Source of the DNA: Streptococcus mitis 17/34
GTDB lineage: Bacteria > Bacillota > Bacilli > Lactobacillales > Streptococcaceae
Assembly: GCA_000430305.1 (NCBI GenBank)
Contig: ASZZ01000010.1
Location: 1-64,000 of the forward strand
Direction of reading: 5' to 3'
Length of the DNA stretch: 64,000 nt
A model generated the notes under the pieces. That model ran no database searches and was not told where the DNA came from. It worked only from the letters and a program-made list of their open reading frames with translations. Both the position numbers and the translations under genes were made by a program. Below are positions 30,021 to 39,433 of this stretch, piece by piece (the stretch's first letter is position 1; every line of letters starts with the position of its first letter).

Positions 30021-31865
30021 ATGTTTACAAAATTAAAACAGACCTTTATCGGTCGTCCTCTTAAGTCCTTAACAGAAGGCGAGGGAGGTCTGCTAGGAAA
30101 AATGCAGGCCTTAGCCATGTTGTCAAGCGACGCTCTATCTTCCATTGCCTATGGACCTGAGCAAGTAGTCCTCGTCTTGGCTAGCCTCTCTCCACTTGCT
30201 ATATGGTGGAGCCTCCCTATCGGCCTTTTTGTCCTCCTACTCCTGGCCAGTCTGACTGTTTCCTACCGTCAAATCATCCACGCCTATCCTCAAGGAGGAG
30301 GGGCCTATATGGTTACTCGAGAAAATCTATCGCCCGAGCTAGGCTTGATTGCTGGAGGCAGTCTGCTGGTTGACTACATGCTGACTGTGGCGGTATCGGT
30401 ATCGTCTGGAGCTGACGCTATCACAGCAGCCCTCCCTGCCCTCCACCCTTATAACCTCCACATCTCCATTTTTCTAGTTTGCTTGCTCATGCTCTTGAAC
30501 TTACGGGGGTTAAAAGAATCTGCCAGCTCACTGATGATTCCTGTCTATCTCTTTATCATCAGTACTGTCTTTCTCTTGCTCTATGGAATCTTTCAACTAG
30601 TAACTGGTTCTCTCAGCTATCAGGCAACTTCTCCTATCGGGCATGCTGTACCGAGTCTGTCTATCGTTCTCATTCTAAGAGCCTTTACCAGTGGTTCTGC
30701 CTCTCTGACAGGGGTTGAAGCTATTTCAAATGCCGTTCCCTTTTTCAAGGCTCCAAAAGAAAAAAATGCCGCTCAAACCTTGACCATTATGTCACTGATT
30801 TTAGGATTTCTTTTTGCTGGTATTACCTTCCTAAACTACTGGATGGGGATTATGCCTCAACACGGAGAAACTATTCTTTCACAGATGGCTCAAGGCATAC
30901 TTGGTAATTCCTTCTTAGGTCACCTTGGCTATTATACCTTCCAATTCTCCACAGCCTTGATTTTGGCCGTAGCAGCAAATACTGGCTTTTCAGCCTTTCC
31001 TATGCTGGCTTATAATATGGCTAAAAACAAATACATGCCTCACCTCTTTATGGAAAAAGGAGACCGCCTAGGCTACTCCAATGGAATTTTAACTCTTGCA
31101 TTTGGGGCTATGATTCTTCTTCTCATTTTTAATGGCAATACCGAACGTTTGATCCCCCTTTATACTATAGGGGTCTTCGTGCCCTTTGCCCTTTCTCAGA
31201 CTGGGATGATTCGCCATTGGAAAAAAGAAAAAGGGGCAAATTTCTTAAAACCTGCCCTTGCCAATATCCTTGGGGCTATCATTTGCTACGCTATCGTGCT
31301 GATCCTGCTCTTTTTCCGTCTCAGTGATATCTGGCCTTTCTTCCCGATTATTCTCGTACTCACCCTACTTTTCTTGGCCATTCACAGTCATTACCAAAAA
31401 GTGGCCCAACAACTGCGTCTCTATGAAGGAATCGAAAAACGTACCTACGATGGCAATCTGGTTCTCGTCCTCGTAGGAAATGTCACCCGTGTAAGCGTTG
31501 GAGCTATTAACTACGCCCAAAGTATCGGAGACGAAGTCTTAGCCATGCACATTTCTACTAAGGAAACAGCAGAAAAAGACCAGGAAATTCTCCAAGAATT
31601 TGCCGATTACTTCCCAACCATTACTCTGAAAAATATCAAGACCAGCTACCGTGACATCATCACGCCTACTGTCAAGTATGTCAAACGTATTTCCGAGGAT
31701 GCCCAGAAAAAGAACTATACAGTCACTGTCCTCGTTCCCCAGTTTATCCCTAATAAACCTTGGCAAAATATCCTGCACAATCAGATGAGCCTCAAACTAA
31801 AATACGCCCTTCGTTGGCACCAAGACATCATTGTTGCTAGCTATTCCTATCACTTAAAAGAATAA
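30021..31865 (+). CDS. APC-superfamily permease, KimA (YdaO)-like
   Basis: 614 residues from ATG 30021 (MFTKLKQTFIGRPLKS; AAAGGA upstream). About twelve membrane helices (~35-450) with LSSDALSSIAYGPEQ and YPQGGGAYMVTRENL, the APC/KUP-like signature. A cytoplasmic C-terminal domain (~460-614, NLVLVLVGNVTRVSVGAINYA...) resembles that of B. subtilis KimA, a high-affinity K+ importer controlled by c-di-AMP. Databases often call it an amino acid permease; K+ uptake is my inference from architecture. The leader is only ~30 nt, so no c-di-AMP riboswitch is present. Monocistronic. Confidence 0.82.
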   Translation: MFTKLKQTFIGRPLKSLTEGEGGLLGKMQALAMLSSDALSSIAYGPEQVVLVLASLSPLAIWWSLPIGLFVLLLLASLTVSYRQIIHAYPQGGGAYMVTRENLSPELGLIAGGSLLVDYMLTVAVSVSSGADAITAALPALHPYNLHISIFLVCLLMLLNLRGLKESASSLMIPVYLFIISTVFLLLYGIFQLVTGSLSYQATSPIGHAVPSLSIVLILRAFTSGSASLTGVEAISNAVPFFKAPKEKNAAQTLTIMSLILGFLFAGITFLNYWMGIMPQHGETILSQMAQGILGNSFLGHLGYYTFQFSTALILAVAANTGFSAFPMLAYNMAKNKYMPHLFMEKGDRLGYSNGILTLAFGAMILLLIFNGNTERLIPLYTIGVFVPFALSQTGMIRHWKKEKGANFLKPALANILGAIICYAIVLILLFFRLSDIWPFFPIILVLTLLFLAIHSHYQKVAQQLRLYEGIEKRTYDGNLVLVLVGNVTRVSVGAINYAQSIGDEVLAMHISTKETAEKDQEILQEFADYFPTITLKNIKTSYRDIITPTVKYVKRISEDAQKKNYTVTVLVPQFIPNKPWQNILHNQMSLKLKYALRWHQDIIVASYSYHLKE

Positions 31866-31867
31866 AG

Positions 31868-31911
31868 AAAAGGCCCTACCAGAACCAAAAAGCTCTGGTA
31901 AGGCCTTTTTC
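31868..31911 (+). terminator. Terminator of the KimA-like gene
   Basis: AAGGCC-TACCAGA...TCTGGTA-GGCCTTTTTC. Confidence 0.92.
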
Positions 31912-31931
31912 TGAATCCATCCACTATGCTT

Positions 31932-32128
31932 ATACTCAATGAAAATCAAAGAGCAAACTAGGAAGCTAGCCGCAGGCTGCTCAAAGCACTGCTTTGAGGT
32001 TGTAGATGAAACTGACGAAGTCAGCTCAAAACACTGTTTTGAGGTTGTGGATAGAACTGACGAAGTCAGTAACTATACCTACGGTAAGGCAACGCTGACG
32101 TGGTTTGAAGAGATTTTCGAAGAGTATT
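31932..32128 (-). repeat. BOX element C-B-B-A on the plus strand
   Basis: boxC, two boxB units (each built on CTCAAA(A/G)CACTG(C/T)TTTGAGG), then boxA ending GAAGAGTAT. It lies between the convergent KimA-like and aliB genes. A 63-codon open frame inside it is just the repeat. Confidence 0.93.
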
Positions 32129-32152
32129 AACTGAAAAGCATGACTAGAAATA

Positions 32153-34117
32153 TTATTGAATGTGGTTAGCTAAATCTTCCTGAGCTTTTTTATTTGACTC
32201 AGCTTTTTCTTTTAGCCATTTTTCATAGAGTTCTTGGTACTGTTTAGCAGTTACTGGCTCTTTTTGCAATTCAACATATTTATAGTTGTCTGCATTTCCC
32301 TTATGGCCCACAAATGAGAATGGGCCTGTAAACGGTACAGTCTTACGGAAGATTGGGTTGGCTCCACCACTTTGAACTGGTAAGAACAAGGCGCTATCTG
32401 TCAACCAAGCTTGGGCTTCAGCATATTTTTCATAGCGGGCTTGAGTATCTGTGATTTCAGCGTCGGCCTCATCCAAGAGTTTCTTGTAGTCAGAAAGACC
32501 AATCTTGTCCTTCACTTCCTTGTCTTTTTCTTCAGACAAGCCCATATTTTTCAACTGAGAACCTGTCTCTGGATCTAGGATCGCTAGGTAAGTCTTAGGA
32601 TCTGAGTAGTCTCCACCCCATCCTGAGATGTCGATGTCGTAGTCTTTTTGTTCTGCTGTATCTGCAAAGTAGGTTGCCTGGTCTTTTTCATCCGGAGATA
32701 GTTGGATAACATCGATAACAACATTCTCCTTACCAAGGGTCGCTTCTACTGTTTGTTTGAAAGAACCAGCCTGTTGCACATCTAACTTAGCAGTCTGGTC
32801 AACTGGCATATCCAAATGAATTGGGAAAGTTACTCCCTGAGCTTGCAGGCTTTCTTTGGCCTTAGCAAATTTCTCTTTGGCCTTGTCAGGGTTCAAGAAG
32901 GCTTGCTTACCATCATTTAGGTTGATATTTGCCCAATCTTTACCATAGTTGACAATTTTTTCATTGACAATATCACCGAAGTTCTTATCGCCAACTTGGA
33001 CAAAGTTACTTGGTGTAATCGTGTTACGCAAGATACGGTCTGCTCCATCTTCACCATTTGTCTGCGCCGCATAGGCATGACGGTCAAAGGCAAAGTTGAT
33101 AGCCTGACGGAAATCTTTATTTTGCATAGCTACACGTGAATCTGTCTTTTCCTTGTCAGACTGTTTCATAGTCTGCTTGTAGCTTTGACGATTGACGTTG
33201 AAAAGATAGTAGAAAGTAACTGAGTTTTGTGGTGTATAGGTAATCTTGTCTTCATTTCCCTTCTTGAGTTCAGCAAAGACTGAACTTGTTGGGAAAATAC
33301 GACCATCTGTATAGTTGCCTTCCAAGAATCCTCTTGCAATGCTGTCTTGGTCAGATCCGTCAAAGAAAGAGAGTTTCACTTTCTCGATTTTCACATTGTC
33401 CTTATCCCAGTAATTAGGATTTTTGTCAAACTCAATCAAAGATTTTGATGTGAAAGACTTAAACAAGTAAGGACCATTTGACAAGATACTTGATGGTGTC
33501 ACACTTCCAAAGTCATCCCCCTTAGACTTCAAGAAGGCTTCATTTACAGGACTAAGAATACTTGCTGTTGTTTTAGAGTTCCAATAAGTTTCAGGTTGGT
33601 TGAGGGTGTATTGTAGCGTGTAATCATCCACTGCCTTCACACCAACAGTTCCAAAATCGGATGTTTTCCCTTCAACATAGTCAGCTAGACCCTTAATAGA
33701 GTCTTGTACCAAGTACAAGTTTTCAGCTTTTTTATCAGCAGCATACTTAAGACCAGTCACAAAGTCATGAGCCGTTACATCCGCATACTCTTCTCCTTCA
33801 GAAGTATACCATTTAGCCCCCTGACGGATTTTATAAGTGTAAGTCAAGCCATCTTTTGACACAGTCCATGACTCAGCCATAGAAGGAATGAGATTGCCAT
33901 ACTGGTCATTTTCCAACAAACCATCAATCAAGTTGGTTGTGATACTAGATGTAGAGTCTCGGGTAGAGGTAATATAATCCAAGGTATCTGGGTTATTGAC
34001 AAAGATATAAGAGTAAGTCTTGTCAGCATTACTTGATTGAGATGATCCACACGCTGCTAGAGCTAGACCTGCTGTCAAAGCCATAGCTCCAAACAGCATA
34101 ACTTTTGATTTCTTCAT
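32153..34117 (-). CDS. aliB: Oligopeptide-binding lipoprotein, AliB-like
   Basis: 654 residues. Lipoprotein signal ending LAAC (Cys ~23) and SBP_bac_5 domain. It is an accessory peptide receptor that in pneumococci delivers peptides to AmiCDEF, since no permease or ATPase genes accompany it here. Strong similarity to AmiA (7348-9336) through the whole length. A TATAAT at 34150-34155 (minus) with a weak -35 precedes it, and AATGGAGAATAATC holds the ribosome site. AliA versus AliB assignment is from memory of the family. Confidence 0.85.
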   Translation of the reverse strand: MKKSKVMLFGAMALTAGLALAACGSSQSSNADKTYSYIFVNNPDTLDYITSTRDSTSSITTNLIDGLLENDQYGNLIPSMAESWTVSKDGLTYTYKIRQGAKWYTSEGEEYADVTAHDFVTGLKYAADKKAENLYLVQDSIKGLADYVEGKTSDFGTVGVKAVDDYTLQYTLNQPETYWNSKTTASILSPVNEAFLKSKGDDFGSVTPSSILSNGPYLFKSFTSKSLIEFDKNPNYWDKDNVKIEKVKLSFFDGSDQDSIARGFLEGNYTDGRIFPTSSVFAELKKGNEDKITYTPQNSVTFYYLFNVNRQSYKQTMKQSDKEKTDSRVAMQNKDFRQAINFAFDRHAYAAQTNGEDGADRILRNTITPSNFVQVGDKNFGDIVNEKIVNYGKDWANINLNDGKQAFLNPDKAKEKFAKAKESLQAQGVTFPIHLDMPVDQTAKLDVQQAGSFKQTVEATLGKENVVIDVIQLSPDEKDQATYFADTAEQKDYDIDISGWGGDYSDPKTYLAILDPETGSQLKNMGLSEEKDKEVKDKIGLSDYKKLLDEADAEITDTQARYEKYAEAQAWLTDSALFLPVQSGGANPIFRKTVPFTGPFSFVGHKGNADNYKYVELQKEPVTAKQYQELYEKWLKEKAESNKKAQEDLANHIQ

Positions 34118-34203
34118 GATTATTCTCCATTTTTTACAGTATGTGAAATATTATACACCATTTGAGCAAAAATATAAAGCCTTTTGAACATTTTTACAAA
34201 AAT

Positions 34204-34237
34204 AAAAATCAGTAGACTCGAGTTCCTACTGATTTTT
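34204..34237. terminator. rpmH terminator (bidirectional stem)
   Basis: AAAAATCAGTAG and CTACTGATTTTT arms with T-runs on both sides. Confidence 0.88.
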
Positions 34238-34254
34238 GATATAGTTCGTTTGGA

Positions 34255-34389
34255 TTATGCAGCCAAAACTTTGCGTCCTTTACGACGACGAGCTGCCAAT
34301 ACGCGACGACCGTTTTTAGTTGACATACGGTTACGGAATCCGTGTTTGCGCGCACGACGAAGTTTACTTGGTTGATAAGTACGTTTCAC
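34255..34389 (-). CDS. rpmH: 50S ribosomal protein L34
   Basis: 44 residues starting at GTG 34389 with a strong AGGAGG site 8 nt upstream. The sequence begins [20 protein letters not shown] and ends [11 protein letters not shown], the universal L34 pattern. It is a very basic protein of the large subunit near the tunnel. In many bacteria rpmH precedes rnpA at the origin; here it stands alone between aliB and an aminotransferase gene, with its own consensus promoter and terminator. Confidence 0.96.
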
Positions 34390-34463
34390 GATGAATACCT
34401 CCTCATAGATTTTGTATTCGTTTAGCCGGCTATAAAGTGATCAGTTACTAAACATACTTTACT

Positions 34464-34492
34464 ATTCTATCTGATTCTTTCACTTTTGTCAA
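34464..34492 (-). promoter_or_regulatory. rpmH promoter
   Basis: Minus strand TTGACA (34487-34492), 17-nt spacer, TAGAAT (34464-34469). Confidence 0.88.
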
Positions 34493-34543
34493 TAGCTCTA
34501 GGCAAATGTTTCCAGCTTTTTAACGCTTTTTCTGATGTAAGCC

Positions 34544-35758
34544 CTATCTACGATACTGTTTCAAGAAACGAGTCATCTTTTCTTGGATTTGGGCCAGCTC
34601 ATCAACACGAGGAAGGTAAACGATACGGAAGTGGTCTGGTTCCTTCCAGTTAAAACCACGACCATGAACCAAGAGAACCTTTTCCTGCTTCAAGAAATCA
34701 AGGACAAACTGTTCATCATCATCAATGCGGTACATATCGCGGTCGATTTTAGGGAAGATATAGAGTCCAGCCTTGGGTTTAACGGCAGACAAACCTGGAA
34801 TATCTTGAATAGCATTGTAAATGAAATTTCTTTGCTCGTAGATTCGTCCACCAGGAAGGAGCAGTTCATCAACAGATTGGTGGCCACCCAAGGAAGTTTG
34901 TACGACTTGTTGGGCCAAAACGTTAGAGCAAAGGCGCATATTGGACAACATATTGAGCCCTTCGATATAGCCTTTAACGTGTGTCTTAGGACCAGACAGG
35001 ACCATCCAACCCACACGGAAACCAGCAATACGGTGAGATTTTGACAGACCATTCATGCTGACACAGAAGACATCTGGTGCCAAGCTAGCCACAGGCGTAT
35101 GCACATGCCCATCCATGACCATGCGGTCATAGATTTCATCCGCAAAGATAATCAAATCATTTTGACGGGCAATCTCAATAATCTCCAGCAAGAGTTCTTT
35201 AGGATAAAGGGCTCCAGTTGGGTTATTTGGATTGATAAGGACGATTGCCTTAGTATTGGAAGTGATTTTTGACTTGATATCGTCAATATCTGGGTACCAT
35301 TCTGCAGCTTCATCACAGATGTAGTGAACAGCATTTCCCCCAGCTAGGCTGACAGCAGCTGTCCAAAGAGGATAGTCTGGCATAGGCACCAAAACCTCGT
35401 CTCCATTATCCAAAAGCCCCTGCATGGACATAACAATCAGCTCACTGACACCATTTCCAAGGTAAATATCATCAATATCTACGTTTGGGAATTTCTTTAA
35501 TTGGCAATACTGCATGATGGCCTTACGGGCTGAGAAAATCCCTTTAGAGTCAGAATACCCTTCACTATCACGCGCATTCATAATCAAGTCATGAATGACC
35601 TCGTCTGGCGCTGTAAAGCCAAATTCTGCTGGATTTCCTGTATTTAGACGTAAAATCTTTTCTCCATTTGCTCGCATCCGCATGGCTTCTTCCAAAACAG
35701 GGCCACGGATATCATAAGCAACATGCTCTAACTTACTAGACTTGTTATATTCTTTCAT
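34544..35758 (-). CDS. Class I aminotransferase, AlaA/AlaT-like
   Basis: 404 residues, fold-type I PLP enzyme. Substrate-binding LNTGNPAEFGF, NNPTGALYP, ADEIYDRM and the PLP lysine in NGLSKSHRIAGFRVGWM are intact. The closest family is the glutamate-pyruvate (alanine) aminotransferases; precise amino-acid specificity cannot be read from sequence. It has no operon partner; rpmH follows with its own promoter. Confidence 0.88.
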   Translation of the reverse strand: MKEYNKSSKLEHVAYDIRGPVLEEAMRMRANGEKILRLNTGNPAEFGFTAPDEVIHDLIMNARDSEGYSDSKGIFSARKAIMQYCQLKKFPNVDIDDIYLGNGVSELIVMSMQGLLDNGDEVLVPMPDYPLWTAAVSLAGGNAVHYICDEAAEWYPDIDDIKSKITSNTKAIVLINPNNPTGALYPKELLLEIIEIARQNDLIIFADEIYDRMVMDGHVHTPVASLAPDVFCVSMNGLSKSHRIAGFRVGWMVLSGPKTHVKGYIEGLNMLSNMRLCSNVLAQQVVQTSLGGHQSVDELLLPGGRIYEQRNFIYNAIQDIPGLSAVKPKAGLYIFPKIDRDMYRIDDDEQFVLDFLKQEKVLLVHGRGFNWKEPDHFRIVYLPRVDELAQIQEKMTRFLKQYRR

Positions 35759-35849
35759 CTTGTTTCCTCAATTCATCAGGATAGTAACATTATACCACTA
35801 GAAAGAGAATGCGACAAGTTTGCTGAAATGTGTTACTAGATTCGTATAG

Positions 35850-35873
35850 AAAAAAACCTCACTAAAAGCGAGG
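35850..35873 (-). terminator. Terminator of the small membrane protein gene
   Basis: Minus strand CCTCGCTTTTAGTGAGG followed by seven T residues. Confidence 0.88.
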
Positions 35874-35913
35874 TCGAGACAATGGTGATAGCGGGTATTT
35901 TGCCGAAGACACA

Positions 35914-36217
35914 TCACATACCAAAAGATAAACCTAGAAAAAGCAGGCCTAGAAAAGAGTCATAGAGAAGATTGAACATGAGGAAAAGCCCCCATATCAT
36001 CAAGTAATCCCAGCGATCACTTCTTTTTGCAACTAGGAATAATATCAGATGGTAGAGTAGGTGAAAGACTAAAAAGCCAATAAAACCTGGATAGAGAAGC
36101 GGAATTAGCTTCTCTAATTGCCAGATCATAATCACTTCTATCAAGACCGAAGCTAGGATGATTCCATAATAAAGGAAATTTGATTTTTTTTGTTTCTTGA
36201 AAAGAGTTTTTCATCAT
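35914..36217 (-). pseudogene. Small membrane protein of unknown function, frameshifted as sequenced
   Basis: ATG 36217 (GGGGAGGAAG upstream) begins MMKNSFQETKKIKFP. The frame then turns hydrophilic and stops, while a second frame continues as a membrane helix (GIILASVLIEVIMIW) into LEKLIPLLYPGFIGFLVFHL and two more helices. Removing one T from CCTTTATT (near 36172) joins them into ~100 residues with about three to four membrane helices. I do not recognise a function. It is divergent from the universal stress protein gene. The indel is probably an artefact. Confidence 0.65.
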
Positions 36218-36378
36218 TCTTCCTCCCCTCACTTCTTTCCTACTATCCTTTCTTTGATTTCATCATATATTTATATAGTTTTTAAGTGCTAACATTCTTT
36301 TGAAAAATACTTTTTTTGCTTTACTTCTATAGTGAAAAGGTTTACAATTATGGTAAGAAAATTTCAGGAGGTTTCATT

Positions 36379-36831
36379 ATGGCACAACGTTACCAAAATA
36401 TTATGGTCGCAATCGATGGTTCTAAGGAAGCGGACTTGGCTTTTGTCAAGGGAGTTCATTCTGCTCTACGAAACGACGCTAAACTCACCATCGCTCATGT
36501 CATTGACACACGCGCACTCCAAAACGTATCCACCTTTGATGCTGAAGTTTACGAACAACTCCAAGTCGACGCTGAAAGTCTGATGAAAGAGTACGAAAAA
36601 CGTGCGAAAGATGCTGGTGTGACAGATGTTCATATCGTCATTGAAATGGGAAATCCAAAGACCCTCTTGGCACGTACTATTCCAGATGCTGAGGAAGTGG
36701 ACCTCATCCTCGTTGGCGCAACCGGTCTCAACGCCTTTGAACGCCTCTTGGTCGGATCTTCATCTGAATACATTCTCCGCCATGCTAAGGTCGATTTGCT
36801 GGTTGTGAGAGAACAAGAAAAAACCTTATAA
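36379..36831 (+). CDS. Universal stress protein, UspA family
   Basis: 150 residues from ATG 36379 (MAQRYQNIMVAIDGSKEAD; AGGAGG upstream). Single USP domain with the ATP-binding C-terminal motif GATGLNAFERLLVGSSSEYILRHA (G-2x-G-9x-GS type), so it is of the nucleotide-binding class. Cytoplasmic stress-survival role by family. A possible TACAAT -10 lies at ~36345. Terminator at 36838. Confidence 0.92.
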   Translation: MAQRYQNIMVAIDGSKEADLAFVKGVHSALRNDAKLTIAHVIDTRALQNVSTFDAEVYEQLQVDAESLMKEYEKRAKDAGVTDVHIVIEMGNPKTLLARTIPDAEEVDLILVGATGLNAFERLLVGSSSEYILRHAKVDLLVVREQEKTL

Positions 36832-36837
36832 TCATGA

Positions 36838-36867
36838 AGAAAAGGAGCTCAGCGCTCCTTTTTGTTT
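36838..36867 (+). terminator. usp terminator
   Basis: AAAGGAGC TCA GCGCTCCTTTTT. Confidence 0.88.
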
Positions 36868-36874
36868 ACTATTT

Positions 36875-37024
36875 ATACTCTTCGAAAATCTCTTCAAACC
36901 ACGTCAACGTCGCCTTGCCGTAGGTATGTTACTGACTTCGTCAGTTCTATCTGCAACCTCAAAGCAGTGCTTTGAGCAGCCTGCGGCTAGTTTCCTAGTT
37001 TGCTCTTTGATTTTCATTGAGTAT
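36875..37024 (+). repeat. BOX element A-B-C, overlapping the 3' end of the HAD gene
   Basis: boxA at ATACTCTTCGAAAATC, one boxB, boxC ending TTTTCATTGAGTAT. Its last 11 bases encode the final codons and stop of the minus-strand HAD gene (stop at 37014-37016). Confidence 0.93.
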
Positions 37025-38405
37025 TATTTCTCTCTTTATGGCGTTCATAAGCCTTGAGCTGGCGCTGCAGTTCCTTTTTAATAGCAGGTTCTGGAGCATA
37101 TTTTTCTTCCCAATCGTCTGGCTTTAAGATTTTGTGGGTCACTGGATCAAAATGGGCCTTGCCATCTGGGAAAATTTTCCCCATATTAGCCTGATGGACA
37201 ATGTCAAAAATACGTTCTGGGTCCACCCCCATCAAGACAAAACTGCCATAAGTAAAGTAAAGCGTGTCAATTAAGGCATCCACCTGCCCTACCAAATCTT
37301 GCTGAGCAGGTGTCTTCTTGGCTACCTTATCTGCTGCCTTATCAAGGGCCTGATGAAGTTGCGATAGAGCTTGGCCAAAGTCCTCTTCCGAAGGACTGGC
37401 AGCTCGAACAAACTCCACCAATTCTTCTATTTTAAAGCCAGCCCTATGGGTTGCACCTTCTAAATCCCAAGCTCGAGGCTCTTCTTGGGTCCGTTCATCC
37501 ATCATGTGGTGGAAGGTCTTGACCTTATTGAAATGATAGTCACGGCTGACAAAGACTTTTTCTGAAGCCAGAACACCAAAATGTTCCAAGGCCTTGTGGA
37601 TTCCGTCTTGCTGATTGCTGGCTGTGATATGCTTGGCCACTTCCTTAACACTGCTACTACCATTTCCCATAGCAACGGACATACCGACACCAGCCAGCAT
37701 TTCAAGGTCGTTATCCGAGTCACCAAAGGCCATGACTTGGTTGAGGTCAAAGCCATATTCCTTCCCAACTCGGCGAATACCTTCCAATTTTGAATTTCCT
37801 TGATTGATGACATCCGCAGCAAAAGGATTGCTACGTGTCAATTTCAAATCTTCAAAATCAGCTGCCGCCTTCTCAGATTCTTCTGGCGTCATCAGCATCA
37901 AGACTTGATAGATAGGCTGATTCATCAGATTAAGCAGGTCTTCTTCCTTTTGGGGGACAACCTTGCTGACCATACGATTAAAGGAATGACTCACTGTCCG
38001 AGTTAAAACTGAGGGAACGAAGCGACTAATTCGTTGGGAAAAAGAACCCAAACCAAAGGACATGATTTTAGAACCCAACATGGCATCCTTGGTCCCTAGG
38101 GCAATCTCCTTACCCTCTTTTTTAGCATAAGTAATTAGATGACGCAAATGTAACTTGGAAATTGGGCTCGTGAACAAGACTCTTTCCTTATTAAAGATAT
38201 ACTGGCCATTGTAGGTTACCGCAAAGTCCAGATCCAAATCGTCCATCAATTCCTTAACAAAAAAAGGTCCTCTACCTGTCGCTACGCCAACCAGTACCCC
38301 TTGCTCTTTGACAATTTTAATCGCGTCCTTAGTGGATTTCAAAACACTCTTGCGATCGTTAACCAAGGTTCCATCGATATCAAAAAAAACAGCTTTGACT
38401 TCCAT
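37014..38405 (-). CDS. HAD phosphatase (Cof type) fused to a MazG-like NTP-pyrophosphatase domain
   Basis: 463 residues from ATG 38405. Residues ~1-270 are a Cof/IIB HAD hydrolase: FFDIDGTLVND (nucleophile Asp), VATGRGP, and FGDSDNDLEML. Residues ~295-460 form an all-alpha domain with acidic helices (GFKIEELVEFV, VDALIDTLYFTYG) and KAHFDPVTHKILKPDDW, resembling MazG/PRA-PH-type pyrophosphohydrolases. The combination suggests a nucleotide-sanitising enzyme, but the substrate is unknown. The last residues (TQ-stop) are encoded by the BOX at 36875. Divergent from asparaginase. Confidence 0.85.
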   Translation of the reverse strand: MEVKAVFFDIDGTLVNDRKSVLKSTKDAIKIVKEQGVLVGVATGRGPFFVKELMDDLDLDFAVTYNGQYIFNKERVLFTSPISKLHLRHLITYAKKEGKEIALGTKDAMLGSKIMSFGLGSFSQRISRFVPSVLTRTVSHSFNRMVSKVVPQKEEDLLNLMNQPIYQVLMLMTPEESEKAAADFEDLKLTRSNPFAADVINQGNSKLEGIRRVGKEYGFDLNQVMAFGDSDNDLEMLAGVGMSVAMGNGSSSVKEVAKHITASNQQDGIHKALEHFGVLASEKVFVSRDYHFNKVKTFHHMMDERTQEEPRAWDLEGATHRAGFKIEELVEFVRAASPSEEDFGQALSQLHQALDKAADKVAKKTPAQQDLVGQVDALIDTLYFTYGSFVLMGVDPERIFDIVHQANMGKIFPDGKAHFDPVTHKILKPDDWEEKYAPEPAIKKELQRQLKAYERHKERNNTQ

Positions 38406-38470
38406 CCTATCCCAATCTCCCCTTTTGTGATACAATGATTATACCACATTTCAGAAAGAGTGAGTAAATC

Positions 38471-39433
38471 ATGCCTAAGAAAATCCTTGTTTTACATACG
38501 GGTGGAACTATTTCCATGCAAGCCGATGCTTCTGGCGCTGTTGTAACGAGTTCAGATAATCCCATGAACCATGTGTCCAATCCCCTCGAAGGAATCCAAG
38601 TCCACGCCCTAGACTTTTTTAACCTGCCAAGCCCCCATATCAAACCCAAGCATATGCTGGCCCTCTACAAAAAAATCAAAGAGGAAGTTGCTAACTACGA
38701 TGGGGTGGTGATCACACACGGGACCGATACTTTAGAGGAAACAGCCTATTTCCTTGACACCATGGAAGTTCCCCACATGCCTATCGTACTAACAGGGGCC
38801 ATGCGCAGCTCCAACGAACTCGGTAGTGACGGTGTTTATAATTATCTGAGTGCTTTAAGGGTGGCTAGCGATGACAGGGCTGCGGACAAAGGAGTTTTGG
38901 TCGTTATGAACGATGAAATCCACGCTGCCAAGTATGTTACTAAAACACATACGACCAACGTCAGCACCTTCCAGACCCCTACTCACGGGCCACTTGGTCT
39001 GATTATGAAACACGAAATCCTCTACTTTAAAACAGCTGAGCCCCGTGTCCGCTTTGACCTCGATCACATACAAGGATTAGTCCCTATCATCTCAGCTTAT
39101 GCTGGTATGACAGATGAGCTGATTGATATGCTGGATTTGGAACAATTGGACGGTTTGATTATCCAAGCCTTCGGAGCTGGTAATATTCCCAAAGAAACGG
39201 CTCAAAAATTAGAAAGCCTTCTACAAAAAGGAATCCCAGTCGCCCTGGTTTCACGATGCTTTAACGGTATTGCAGAACCTGTCTATGCCTACCAAGGTGG
39301 GGGCGTGCAGTTGCAAAAATCTGGTGTCTTCTTTGTTAAAGAACTCAACGCCCAAAAAGCCCGCTTGAAACTCCTCATCGCCCTCAATGCCGGATTAACA
39401 GGGCAAGCCTTAAAAGACTATATGGAAGGCTAA
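38471..39433 (+). CDS. Type I L-asparaginase
   Basis: 320 residues. Catalytic Thr in LHTGGTISM and the second triad segment VVITHGTDTLEETAYF are present; SSNELGSDG follows. It hydrolyses Asn to Asp and ammonia in the cytoplasm (no signal peptide). Start ATG 38471 follows AAAGAGTGAG. The stop codon TAA shares its last base with the start of the BOX at 39433. The promoter region is shared with the HAD gene (38406-38470). Confidence 0.93.
   Translation: MPKKILVLHTGGTISMQADASGAVVTSSDNPMNHVSNPLEGIQVHALDFFNLPSPHIKPKHMLALYKKIKEEVANYDGVVITHGTDTLEETAYFLDTMEVPHMPIVLTGAMRSSNELGSDGVYNYLSALRVASDDRAADKGVLVVMNDEIHAAKYVTKTHTTNVSTFQTPTHGPLGLIMKHEILYFKTAEPRVRFDLDHIQGLVPIISAYAGMTDELIDMLDLEQLDGLIIQAFGAGNIPKETAQKLESLLQKGIPVALVSRCFNGIAEPVYAYQGGGVQLQKSGVFFVKELNAQKARLKLLIALNAGLTGQALKDYMEG

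Noticed and set aside
31939-32130. 63-codon open frame on the plus strand
   Set aside because: It lies wholly inside the C-B-B-A BOX repeat; its repeated CSKHCFEVVD units simply reflect the two boxB copies.
36017-36232. Separate 71-codon gene with a basic tail
   Set aside because: Its first 15 codons belong to the frameshifted membrane protein; the rest is an off-frame reading.
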